This document shows positions 50,780-62,800 of a DNA stretch of 64,000 nucleotides, piece by piece. The notes beneath the pieces were generated by a model. It had not been told where the DNA came from. It searched no databases and was given only the letters and a program-made list of their open reading frames with translations. The stretch spans positions 62,001 to 126,000 of the forward strand of contig BSDZ01000030.1 of assembly GCA_030268105.1 (NCBI GenBank). Reading direction: 5' to 3'. Numbering within the stretch: the first letter of the stretch is position 1; each line of letters opens with the position of its first letter. The position numbers and the translations under genes were made by a program. Source of the DNA: Volvox africanus (Eukaryota > Chlorophyta > Chlorophyceae > Chlamydomonadales > Volvocaceae).

Positions 50780-53700
50780 ATGGCTTTGCCAAAACATCAT
50801 AACTTACGTATTGGCATCAATTTATTAATAAATTTTATCTGCATTATTTGCGCTGGCGCACATCCCTCAGATTTTTCTGCAAGGATAGTTGATACCGCAT
50901 CACTTGAGCATTTTCAGACACTTTCGGATAGCATCACATCACAATCGCATGACTTAGACTCAAGCATGCATGGTGACGGCAGTAATATGGCCACTCGCGA
51001 GCTTTTGTCCTCGGTCAGCGGCCGGACGGGACGCAGCTCGGGCGCTCAGTTAACTCGGTCCTCCCCTGGCGGGACGCTTTTCAGCTGGGGGCTGAAGGAG
51101 TGGCGGTTGGGGCGAACAACAGGTATGCCTCGCACGTTTCCGGGGCATGTAGATGAAACCCTGCCTATTCCTTGCGCTGCTTCCTGCAGGCTGGGGCATC
51201 TGCATTGGCCCGCAGCCTCAGACGCTGTACCTAAGTCCGTATCCGTACCGATCCCTGAAGTTTTCTCCCACGTGCATAATGACGAAGCGCCTGCTAGGGG
51301 CATTTTGTAGGCTTGGCAGCTTGGAACCTGCGAGCACGTTTCCCTCTCCTCCCGCCTCAGCTCAGTCTGTACCCGAAGGAGTTGACAGGGAAACTTTGCC
51401 CTTAGCCACAATCAATCTCAACAGCTGCTGCATATTTCAATATGACAGTAGACACGCCGGTCTTTGGTTTTGCGCGGTAATGCAGGGCGCCAGGAGCCTC
51501 CGTAATCTGTAGGGCCTCGGTCCTAGGCTGGGTTGAGAGCTGGGAATTTTATTGCAGCCCTACCTCCTCGTCTTGGTCAACGCAGGCGATGCATCGGTTC
51601 CGGAGCCGGCTCTGGTAAATCTGACCGTCATCTCAATTGCCGCCAGCCGTCACTCCGCAATCGCGACGGTTGATGGTGTGGTGTGGACCATGGGACATAA
51701 CGACTCCAGGTGGGTCGGCATACAGAGGTGATTTGGCACCTGCCTTGGGCTTTACTCTGTCCCGTATCCGCACTGATGTGGGGCAGAAAGAGCTCATGTG
51801 AACCTCTGCATGCTTCGTAGTGGCAGCACGGGATCTGGGTATCTGGGTTGGCGGGAGATCTAAAGCTTCAGAAGGCACGTGGCCTGGACTGGTTTGTTCA
51901 CTCCAGGGGCGGCGGTGGCCACGGCAGCCCTCCCCTGGACGCCTCGGGCCAGCTGGGCCGTGGAGGCACTCGGGAGCCGGGGCCGGTGGAAGGCCCCTTG
52001 CGGGGGAAGTTCGTGGTGCAGGTGGTCACGGGCCGCTACCACACCATGGCCGTCACCGCCGACGGGGAGCTGTACTCGTGGGGCCTCAACGACTGGGGCC
52101 AGCTGGGCCGGCAGGCGGTGGGCGCCACCTCAGAGACGGACCCGTCGCCGTGCACCGCGGGGGCGAGCTGCAGATCGGGAATGTGAGTGCCTCCGGTCAC
52201 CGGGGCAACTCTGGTCGGGAGACCGCTGCCCGGTACTTCTGGTATTCTGTAGTCCATTGCCTTAATCCACCTAAGTCACCAGGCTACCAGCAAACATCCA
52301 TATTACTGTGCGCGCCGACGACAAGGTTCATTTGAGGCGGAGTGCACCAGCGCACACAACCCGTATCGTTCAAGAGCTCCTGCAGACGCACCTGACCATG
52401 CAGGTCTTCCATGTCACTCCCTGAGGTCTAGGTGGGCCGGAGGCAATAGCAAAAGATTGTCGCCGGTTTCGGTTACCAGGCGTTCCCTCTCTCCGCACTC
52501 CCACACACTCCCGCGCAGCTGTTGCTTTTGGCGAATGTTCCTCGTCTTGTGTGTTCTCCTGCACGCTGCAGTCCCGGCCTGGTGTCGCTCCCCGGGGCCG
52601 TCCGCGTGGTGGGCGCAGCCGCCGGTCGCTACGTGAGCATGGCGGTGGACGAGTCGGGGCGGCTATACACGTGGGGGCACGATGGCTGCTCCAATGGCGG
52701 CAAGGTGCCAAAGCGCAGCCAGGCCTACATGCCGCGGCTAGTGCAGGGAGAGCTAGCGGGTAAGCGGGCCGCTCAACGGGTTTGTGCACACCCGGTGTCC
52801 GTTCGTCTTGTGTTTGTTATTTGAATTGTTTGTAGCTGTTGGCAGTTTTTTGAACATCAGCGCCTATAGGGTTTTCCAATCAAAGAGCTCTGATTGCACG
52901 ATGCTGTACATCGTGATTGCATGGGGCTGGCTGTCAGCACTCGTCCGGTTTCTCCCCTCTCCCCCCTCCCCCTTCTCCCCCCCCCCGGGGATCTTACCAT
53001 CATTCCCCGCCAACAGTGGCCCTTCACCGGTTACCCCGTCGCACCTCGCTTTCCCGCGATGCAGGCAAGCGCGTGGTGGCTTTTGACGCGGGCTACGTGT
53101 TCTGGCTGGCTGCCACGGCGGAGGGCGAGGTGTACACGTGTAACTCACAGGTGAAACAGGCGGGGAAGGGGACACAACCGGGGGAAGGAAAGGGAGGGCA
53201 GGAGAATGCATGGCCTCTGCAACTAGGTTATGAGACTGACAGTTTATTCCTTTCCCCGGTAGTGCGGACAGGCATACAGGTGAGGCTATACCACCCCTCA
53301 GCTCCCCAACGCCTTAACACACGCCAGGCTGTACGCTACGGCCTGTGTACTTAATTATTGTTTTATTGTTATTTTTATAACTATCATCACCATTTATTCC
53401 TTTCCGCCAGCTGCTGGGTCTGAATGCGCCGGCGGAATGACGACCTGTTGCTCTCTTTCCCCGCGGAGTGCGTTGTTGTGCTTGTTGCGCTGTCAGGTTC
53501 CATGTCTTGGTTTTCGTCGAGGGGGTGGGCTTTCTGAGTCCGCTGGATCTCTCCTGAATCTCCCCACGGCGCCGCCAAAGTCGGTTTCTTGGTTGCTGTT
53601 GGAACGTCTAGGCGGGTGCAGGACAAATTGTTGACATCGTAAGCTTTAAGCTTATAAATCCTCTGTCTGTCTGTCTGCTTGTATGTCTGTCTGCGGTGAC

Positions 53701-55151
53701 ACGTTGTCCCCTATCTGGACCCCGCACAGGATGACGGCTACGCGGGCACACTGTCCAACCGGCGACCTCACAACAACGCGGGGGAGCTGGGCCGCGAGGG
53801 CGATCCACTGCTGCCAGGGCGCGTAACTGGGGCCTTGGCGGGGAAGAAGGTAGGGCTGTAGACGTTGGATGGATGTGTGCCCCTCCCAAATGTGGAGCCT
53901 GGAAAGCAGCATGCCTTGGCGGTGAGTCTCGGCCACGCAGTACGATATTAGCACCTGCTTGGGGAGCTGCACCACGGGCCCCACGACGGCGCATGGCATT
54001 TTTTTATGCCCCGTCCGCATGTGATACCGCACATGTGATGGAACCGACATCCACCTGACATTAAACAGCATGTCAATAGCATCCCGCATCGGCGATTCTA
54101 ATTCGGACTTTGGGGGGGCCTTATGAACCCTGACAATCGCCGCCCTGGGGCTCACCGACTCCTTAAGGATTCGCCACCACCACCACCACCACTTGCTGGA
54201 ACTCCGTCCTCGGCGTCACTTCATTGACTCTCTGCATGTTGACGGCGCCACCGCCACTGACCCCATTGTCTCCGCGGGTCTCCTGTCCTGACCCTCCCTT
54301 TGCCCGCGGTCCCCTCAACCGCCTCCGCGGCTTCCTGGCAGGTGGAGGCCGTCGCCGCAGGTCGGGAGCACGCGGTGGTGTCCACCTCCACCGGCGAGGT
54401 GTACACGTGGGGCAGCAGGGAGCTTCTGATGGGCCGGGACGGCAGCTCCAAAGAGCCGGGACAAGCGATGGCAAGTCCTCCATCAGGGGGCTCTTGTGGA
54501 GGGTCCTTGTTAGGGACGTGGGGGTATAAGGGGGTATAAGGGTATGGGGATTGAAGGTAAGGGGGTATGGGGTACGAGGCAAGTGGACCGCGTGCGGGGG
54601 TCGGACCCGCTGCTGATACCCGGCTTCCCTAAGCTGTGTTGACAATGAATGGTACACACACTCGCGTGCAAATGCGTTTGTACATCACAAGTGTGTGGGA
54701 ACGACGAAAGAAGTAAACTAGTGCGGAGACAGAGAAAGAGAGCATGGCGCTTTTTTTACCTAACATGCTGGTTCCTTGACGGTACTACTGTTGCTTCCTC
54801 GCTTCTGCCGTCGCCTCAGGGAGCGATGGCCGGAGACAACATACGCTTCGTGTCTGCGGGCGAGTACCACAGCGGTGCCGCCTCCGAAAAGGCTCTTTAC
54901 GGCTGGGGCAGCAACGGGTACTTCTGCACCGGCGTGGGCCGTGGCAATCCCGTACAGGTAGTACACGTCATGTCATAGGCAGCACACTGTGCCAGAGCGG
55001 CGCGGAGTGCTCCATTCCACCCCAGCCTTACTCCTCCGCACAGTTCTGGTACTTGCTTCCTGCCGCGGTCCTAGTAAGGGGCGGTTGGGTACCACCACCT
55101 TTCACATCTCACGTATATATATATATATACGTGAGATGTGAAAGGTGGTGG

Positions 55152-55184
<33 letters not shown>

Positions 55185-57279
55185 ATTCATTTACTAATTT
55201 CGGACTGATCCAAAAGTCTTTGCCGAATTAGACGGTTAACGTGTGACGCCTACCATACGCCTACTGCTCCAAACGGCAGAGGGGCTATCGGGCCATGCAA
55301 GATGCATTGAAAGATGCAGAATTGCAGATGAACAAAACCCCTACCCCTTTTAGCTGAAACAGCATTAAACGCCAGAACGAATAGATTATACCAACGCCCT
55401 CCACATGCTTTATGGAATTTCTACCACACTTGGGCCGCTTGCACTGCCCTCCATCGCCTGTATCCGGTCCTTGCCTCTCGCTCCGAAGTCAGTCGTCACC
55501 TGGCTCTTATCGCCGTCCCTTCGCCGGGTCCTTCCTTGACCGCCGCGTCCCTTGCAGCGACTCAAAGCGGGCGGAGAGCGCGGTGATGTCTTCCAGCCTG
55601 CCCTGTCTCAAGGCGCGATTGCACGTGGAGGCTGGCAGGTCCAAGCCATGGTGGCGGGCTTTCAACACGGCCTGGCCATCGCCGCCAACAAGGGCGGCAG
55701 CGGCAGCGGCAGCGCCAGGGAGCACGAGGGGTCTTTATTTGAGCGGGGCGCAGCGAGGTGAGGGTCGGCGCGGAACCCGAAAGAGCTCCCCTACAGATGC
55801 GACGAAGGGGTTATTTAAAACGCCCCTGAAGAGCGCCCGTTGGGGGGCTCTCTCAGGTTCCGGAACCGGGCGCTTTTTCAGAAGCATCTAGGAACGCGGT
55901 GTCGTAGACCTAGCGCGTGCTGTGCCTTGCCGGTGACGACCTCCCTCACGTCGCTTGGTCCCTGGTGTCCGATGCGCATGTGGTCCCTAGGGGCTTGGGC
56001 TCGACGACGAACAACGCCCACGGGCACATCGTGGCTGCCAATGTCGGCGGGGTGGGTTCTAGTACGGGGTCGTCATTGTCGGAATTATTGCCTGTTGATG
56101 CGGAGGCCGTGGCATCAGGGGACGGTGGCGGTGGCGGGAGCGATGGCGGGGGCGGCGGGGACGGCGGCAGGGGCGGGGTCGGGGACAGTGACGCCTCCAC
56201 CGCCTCTGCCGCCGGCTCGGCATCAACTGCGGCAAATTTGCCGCGGTTCAGCGACACCTCAGCGCCGGACTACCACACGCGCTACCTGGCGCCGCAGCTG
56301 CACCCCATCGAGCTCAACGCCTCTGAGCACTGGCGGCGTCACGTTCGGTCTCCTCGTTATGAGCTGATCCAGGTGGCTGATCGGGGCTTCCGCTTGCTGG
56401 GGCCCCTGATATCGTATGGTGTGAGCGCTTGTGCGGTTGCTCTGTTGCAACTGCGGCCCGCTGTTCCTGGCACATCATGATACACTCGGTTGGTAACGTG
56501 GTCGAAATGGAACCCTCTCACATGTCATTCACCGCGACCTGGTGATTCGTCCAGTGTGACGTATATGGAGCATTGGAGCAGCCGTGAAACCACGGGCACA
56601 ATCAATCACCATCCCCTCTTACCTCTTCGTGATCGATGGCCCCGCCGCTGCAGGCTCAGTCCCCCGACATCTGGAAGCTGCTGCCCCCGGCCTTCGACCT
56701 CCGCTTCAAGAACCCGTGCTGGTACGAGGTTGGGCGGTGGTGATCTGATGCGTTCACGTTCAGACGTGGTTTGGTTCTTGTCCAGGCTGTGCCTCTGTGT
56801 GTCCCCCGAAGAAGGGAGGAGGGAAGGGCGGGGGAAGACGAAAGAACGAGTGCGCTCTTGCCCCTGGGAGGGATTGCATTTCCGCAATCTGCTACAAGCC
56901 GGAGTACGTGCTCAACTGGTCGTCTAGTCTCTTGGTGTTGATTGAGCAAATTTAAAGTTCGTGTCCGATAACTGCCTTGAACAAGCTGGTGGCGATCATA
57001 CTCGCCAGGCGGAAACCCCTACCAAACCTCCTGCCGCAGCACGCAGCGAAAGACCCCACCCCGTACCCCACAACTCGCACTCGCGCCCCGGTGCCAGGAC
57101 GCAGGAGGGCCGTCTGCGTTGCATCCCTTTTTTTCACATTCTGGGCGTCTCAAAGTGCGGCACCACCGACCTGTACCACCGCCTGTCCAAACACCCGCTT
57201 TTTTTCAAGTCACGAAACAAGGTACAGCGTGATACGGCCTTTATGACGACGTATATCATACACCTGAACTTTATCAGGA

Positions 57280-57311
<32 letters not shown>

Positions 57312-59836
57312 TGTTTGTGTGTGTCTGTGAGAGAGCCCTAACATAGGCCCTTCATTCGTCAATATGTCTGGGATGCGAACAACCCTTCAAATAAGATCCT
57401 GCGAACAACCCTGCAAATTGATTTGCTATCTCTTGATTTGCTCTCTCTCTCTTACTATTGATTTGCTGTTGCTATCTCTCTCTTACTGTTGATTTGCTAT
57501 TTCTATCTCTCTCTGATTTGCTATGTTTTACGCAACGGCACCAAGACATGCGTTTCTTTGCAGTATCCTGAGATTATAACATTCCACTTCACTCCTGGAC
57601 ATCTTCCTGTTCGGATTTGCCCCCCATGTAAGCTCTTCCTCAAGTGCCTCCTGCTGTCCCCGATCCCCATGAGATGAGTGTCGCACACCCATCATCTCGT
57701 CGCGCAGGGACCCCACTGGTGGGACGAGTGCATCCATCCGCCCAAGGGTCCCTGCACCGCTCCGCCCAACGGCGATTTCGACGGATACGTCGACCTGTTC
57801 GCGAACGCCGCCGAGAGCATCAGGGGTAACCCTCAGGTGAGGTGAGGCGAGGTCCTCCCCACCAAAGGCCATGTGTTCATACTACATACCCACCCCGAAA
57901 CGGCGCCGCTTGAAGAACCGCAGCTTGGAAGCATTTTCAGCTTGGCATCTTGGCATCGGGGCTTGGAAGCATTTTAGGACGTGGAGATCCACAACCAGTT
58001 GGATGCGAAACAACCGGCATTTCGGCATTCTGGCAGCAGATCTGAGGCATTGGGGTCTCAGGGTCTCAGGGTCTCAGGGCCTTAGCGTGTCGGGGCAGTG
58101 TCTGGGGGCCGCACTCGTGCGCCAGCATGAAAATGACCCTCATCGCAGGGCCAGAGAGGTGGCAGAAGTGGTGGCAGCAGCTCGGGAACTAGGGGTGTAC
58201 GTGGATTTCCCAGGCGGCAGTAGCAAGTACAGCTACATGTGCAGGTTCAGGTTCAGGTGCTGTCAGCAAACCCCATCTCTTTGAATCAGCACGGGGTCCA
58301 GTCGGGCTATGGCCCCTGACTCCTCGCCGTATGTGTGTGTGTGGGGCTTGGGGGGCACTGGGGGGAGGTTTAAGAGGAGGAGGGGCGGGTACGTCATTGC
58401 AAACACAAGCGTCCTGTACAGACTTCCCCGGCAGCGGGACTCCGCCATGCGTCAGTCCGCGATGGCTTTCGAGGTGTGTGTGCCTCATCGCCTGCCCCTC
58501 ATGGCATGCTGCTGAGACCCTGCCGGGATCGCCATTGGCTGGCAGGGCATCACGGGTGAAGCCTCCTCCAACACCTTCACCTCTGCAGCCGGCGTGTACC
58601 TGCGGTGCGTTGCTCAGGGGGCAGTGGGCATTGGTCGATTCATTGATTACTGCGGGGTTGTGAGAAACGCACGTGAGTCACAACGCTGTTATTCCACGAC
58701 CGCACATGGAAAAAGGCCGACCGCCAGAGATGTTCGTTATGCATGTAGAGCGCCCTTGAGTCTGGCTCGGCATGTAATGAAGCCCTGCCCTGCCCTGCCC
58801 TGCCCTGCCCTGCCCTGCCCTGCCCTGCCCTGCCCTGCCCTGCCCTGCCCTGCCCTGCCCTGCCCTGCCCTGCCCTGCCCTGCCCTGCCCTGCCCTGCCC
58901 TGCCCTGCCCTGACTCGTCTTCGTTGTACGTGGCGGCTGCGCACGTTCCTGGCTGGCGCCGCCACGTGGTTCGGTTGCCGACATGCAGCTGCTCTTACTC
59001 TCTGGCCCATCTTACCTCCGTGTGCTTTGAAGCTCGTCGTGGACCATTATGTTATCTCACCCCGCCCCGCTCCCGGCCCCTCCGCCCCGTCCAGCGGCCC
59101 CTCCATGGATCGCAACACCACCGTCACAATGCCGGAGCTGATGCGTGAGGCCAGCCCCTTCTTGAGGAACATCATCATCTTCCGAAACCCAGTGGACCGC
59201 TACTTCTCTGCATTCTACTACTACAGGTGTAGTGTGTGCTGCCACCACAGGCCAGATGATGCTGATGACGAATGGGGCCCCGAAAGAGCGCGTGCATCCC
59301 GGCCTTGCAAGTGCTCGCCGCCTCACGGGCTACTGGAGCAGCACCCGAGGCTCGCGGCCACTGCGTAGAGGGTGCCACCTCGCCGCCGCATCTTACTACA
59401 GCGTGTGGTTTATCGCGAGCTGCCACAGCCGTAGGGATCCGCTGCAGCTGCTGTTGGCTAGGTGCTGCTTTGGGGCTGAACCCGGCGGGAATGCATCACG
59501 GAATGTGTCACTGATAGGAGCATGTGATTTGGTCAGTTTCCTGTCCCCCGTTGCAAGTCGGCTGATGGCTGCGATGAGAATAGTTAACACACTGCTCCGT
59601 TGCTTAATTGTTGCGCACTGCTGCTGTTCGACCGAAGCGCTGATGCTTAGCGATGAGGGTGACGGGGGTGAGGGGGGTGAGAGGGGTGAGAGGGGTGAGG
59701 GTTTCTTGCATCCATGGTGGCACGCTGCCATCCTGGACTCTGCCTCCCTCTCGTCCCCGGGCCTTATTCCCGCAGGTGGTGGACCCCGGAGGAATCCCCG
59801 CCAGGCCCCGAGGAGTTCCACGAAACTGCCCAAAAG
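50780..59836 (+). CDS. RCC1-type beta-propeller fused to CHST15-like sulfotransferase (partial, 16 exons, 853 codons)
   Basis: Exons: 50780-51122, 51586-51709, 51907-52182, 52572-52759, 53065-53150, 53730-53849, 54342-54470, 54820-54957, 55558-55757, 55991-56372, 56654-56728, 57105-57221, 57708-57836, 58546-58604, 59095-59226, 59776-59836; all phases join. The N terminus has a hydrophobic signal-like segment (LLINFICIICAGA). Exons 1-9 carry at least seven RCC1 blades, such as GTLFSWG, GELYSWGLNDWGQLG, GRLYTWG, GEVYTWG and LYGWGSNGYF. Exons 10-16 carry the sulfotransferase: NPCWYE, the 5'-PAPS loop GVSKCGTTDLYHRL, PHWWDEC, GEASSNTF, the 3'-phosphate motif IIIFRNPVDRYFSAFYYY and EEFHETAQK. That order matches GalNAc4S-6-sulfotransferase (CHST15), a PAPS-dependent Golgi enzyme. 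The C-terminal third is missing, because the frame then enters the minisatellite. The exon 9-10 join (acceptor CCCTAG at 55990) is the weakest link; two adjacent genes remain possible. Confidence 0.7.
54471..54819 (+). other. probable GC-AG intron of the RCC1-sulfotransferase gene
   Basis: After EPGQAM the only good donor in phase is GCAAGT. The acceptor is CGCCTCAG, before GAMAGDNIRF. Confidence 0.5.
55090..55152. repeat. 63-nt perfect palindrome in intron 8 of the RCC1-sulfotransferase gene
   Basis: TACCACCACCTTTCACATCT plus CACG pairs perfectly with its complement across a TA core. A TG run follows at about 55163-55184. Confidence 0.85.
57281..57325 (+). repeat. (CG)n(TG)n dinucleotide run
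   Basis: Alternating purine-pyrimidine tract in intron 12, of the kind that can form Z-DNA. Confidence 0.7.
58782..58912 (+). repeat. (CCCTG)n pentanucleotide array
   Basis: About 26 uninterrupted copies in intron 14 of the sulfotransferase part. The complementary strand is GGGCA-repeated and could form G-quadruplexes. Open frames on both strands are artefacts. Confidence 0.95.
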
Positions 59837-59840
59837 GTGC

Positions 59841-62800
59841 CTAGGGGATCGGGAGGGATTGCACGAGGGATTGACAGCAAGGAGTTGGCGGTGACGGGGC
59901 GGTGGATTCGGGAGGGATTAACAGCAAGGAGTTGGCGGTGACGGGGCGGTGGATTCGGGAGGGATTGACAGCAAGGAGTTGGCGGTGACGGGGCGGTGGA
60001 TTCGGGAGGGATTGACAGCAAGGAGTTGGCGGTGACGGGGCGGTGGATTCGGGAGGGATTGACAGCAAGGAGTTGGCGGTGACGGGGCGGTGGATTCGGG
60101 AGGGATTGACAGCAAGGAGTTGGCGGTGACGGGGCGGTGGATTCGGGAGGGATTGACAGCAAGGAGTTGGCGGTGACGGGGCGGTGGATTCGGGAGGGAT
60201 TGACAGCAAGGAGTTGGCGGTGACGGGGCGGTGGATTCGGGAGGGATTGACAGCAAGGAGTTGGCGGTGACGGGGCGGTGGATTCGGGAGGGATTGACAG
60301 CAAGGAGTTGGCGGTGACGGGGCGGTGGATTCGGGAGGGATTGACAGCAAGGAGTTGGCGGTGACGGGGCGGTGGATTCGGGAGGGATTGACAGCAAGGA
60401 GTTGGCGGTGACGGGGCGGTGGATTCGGGAGGGATTAACAGCAAGGAGTTGGCGGTGACGGGGCGGTGGATTCGGGAGGGATTGACAGCAAGGAGTTGGC
60501 GGTGACGGGGCGGTGGATTCGGGAGGGATTGACAGCAAGGAGTTGGCGGTGACGGGGCGGTGGATTCGGGAGGGATTGACAGCAAGGAGTTGGCGGTGAC
60601 GGGGCGGTGGATTCGGGAGGGATTGACAGCAAGGAGTTGGCGGTGACGGGGCGGTGGATTCGGGAGGGATTGACAGCAAGGAGTTGGCGGTGACGGGGCG
60701 GTGGATTCGGGAGGGATTAACAGCAAGGAGTTGGCGGTGACGGGGCGGTGGATTCGGGAGGGATTGACAGCAAGGAGTTGGCGGTGACGGGGCGGTGGAT
60801 TCGGGAGGGATTAACAGCAAGGAGTTGGCGGTGACGGGGCGGTGGATTCGGGAGGGATTGACAGCAAGGAGTTGGCGGTGACGGGGCGGTGGATTCGGGA
60901 GGGATTGACAGCAAGGAGTTGGCGGTGACGGGGCGGTGGATTCGGGAGGGATTGACAGCAAGGAGTTGGCGGTGACGGGGCGGTGGATTCGGGAGGGATT
61001 GACAGCAAGGAGTTGGCGGTGACGGGGCGGTGGATTCGGGAGGGATTGACAGCAAGGAGTTGGCGGTGACGGGGCGGTGGATTCGGGAGGGATTAACAGC
61101 AAGGAGTTGGCGGTGACGGGGCGGTGGATTCGGGAGGGATTAACAGCAAGGAGTTGGCGGTGACGGGGCGGTGGATTCGGGAGGGATTAACAGCAAGGAG
61201 TTGGCGGTGACGGGGCGGTGGATTCGGGAGGGATTGACAGCAAGGAGTTGGCGGTGACGGGGCGGTGGATTCGGGAGGGATTGACAGCAAGGAGTTGGCG
61301 GTGACGGGGCGGTGGATTCGGGAGGGATTAACAGCAAGGAGTTGGCGGTGACGGGGCGGTGGATTCGGGAGGGATTGACAGCAAGGAGTTGGCGGTGACG
61401 GGGCGGTGGATTCGGGAGGGATTAACAGCAAGGAGTTGGCGGTGACGGGGCGGTGGATTCGGGAGGGATTAACAGCAAGGAGTTGGCGGTGACGGGGCGG
61501 TGGATTCGGGAGGGATTGACAGCAAGGAGTTGGCGGTGACGGGGCGGTGGATTCGGGAGGGATTGACAGCAAGGAGTTGGCGGTGACGGGGCGGTGGATT
61601 CGGGAGGGATTGACAGCAAGGAGTTGGCGGTGACGGGGCGGTGGATTCGGGAGGGATTAACAGCAAGGAGTTGGCGGTGACGGGGCGGTGGATTCGGGAG
61701 GGATTAACAGCAAGGAGTTGGCGGTGACGGGGCGGTGGATTCGGGAGGGATTGACAGCAAGGAGTTGGCGGTGACGGGGCGGTGGATTCGGGAGGGATTG
61801 ACAGCAAGGAGTTGGCGGTGACGGGGCGGTGGATTCGGGAGGGATTAACAGCAAGGAGTTGGCGGTGACGGGGCGGTGGATTCGGGAGGGATTAACAGCA
61901 AGGAGTTGGCGGTGACGGGGCGGTGGATTCGGGAGGGATTGACAGCAAGGAGTTGGCGGTGACGGGGCGGTGGATTCGGGAGGGATTAACAGCAAGGAGT
62001 TGGCGGTGACGGGGCGGTGGATTCGGGAGGGATTAACAGCAAGGAGTTGGCGGTGACGGGGCGGTGGATTCGGGAGGGATTAACAGCAAGGAGTTGGCGG
62101 TGACGGGGCGGTGGATTCGGGAGGGATTGACAGCAAGGAGTTGGCGGTGACGGGGCGGTGGATTCGGGAGGGATTGACAGCAAGGAGTTGGCGGTGACGG
62201 GGCGGTGGATTCGGGAGGGATTAACAGCAAGGAGTTGGCGGTGACGGGGCGGTGGATTCGGGAGGGATTGACAGCAAGGAGTTGGCGGTGACGGGGCGGT
62301 GGATTCGGGAGGGATTGACAGCAAGGAGTTGGCGGTGACGGGGCGGTGGATTCGGGAGGGATTAACAGCAAGGAGTTGGCGGTGACGGGGCGGTGGATTC
62401 GGGAGGGATTAACAGCAAGGAGTTGGCGGTGACGGGGCGGTGGATTCGGGAGGGATTGACAGCAAGGAGTTGGCGGTGACGGGGCGGTGGATTCGGGAGG
62501 GATTGACAGCAAGGAGTTGGCGGTGACGGGGCGGTGGATTCGGGAGGGATTGACAGCAAGGAGTTGGCGGTGACGGGGCGGTGGATTCGGGAGGGATTGA
62601 CAGCAAGGAGTTGGCGGTGACGGGGCGGTGGATTCGGGAGGGATTGACAGCAAGGAGTTGGCGGTGACGGGGCGGTGGATTCGGGAGGGATTGACAGCAA
62701 GGAGTTGGCGGTGACGGGGCGGTGGATTCGGGAGGGATTGACAGCAAGGAGTTGGCGGTGACGGGGCGGTGGATTCGGGAGGGATTGACAGCAAGGAGTT

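Noticed and set aside
55840..56367. 175-residue frame continuing from FRNRALFQKHLG
   Set aside because: It is out of phase with the conserved sulfotransferase flank (HPIELNASEHW); splicing to 55991 restores the right frame.
58594..59148. Cys/Pro-rich repeat frame
   Set aside because: Encoded by the (CCCTG)n array inside an intron.
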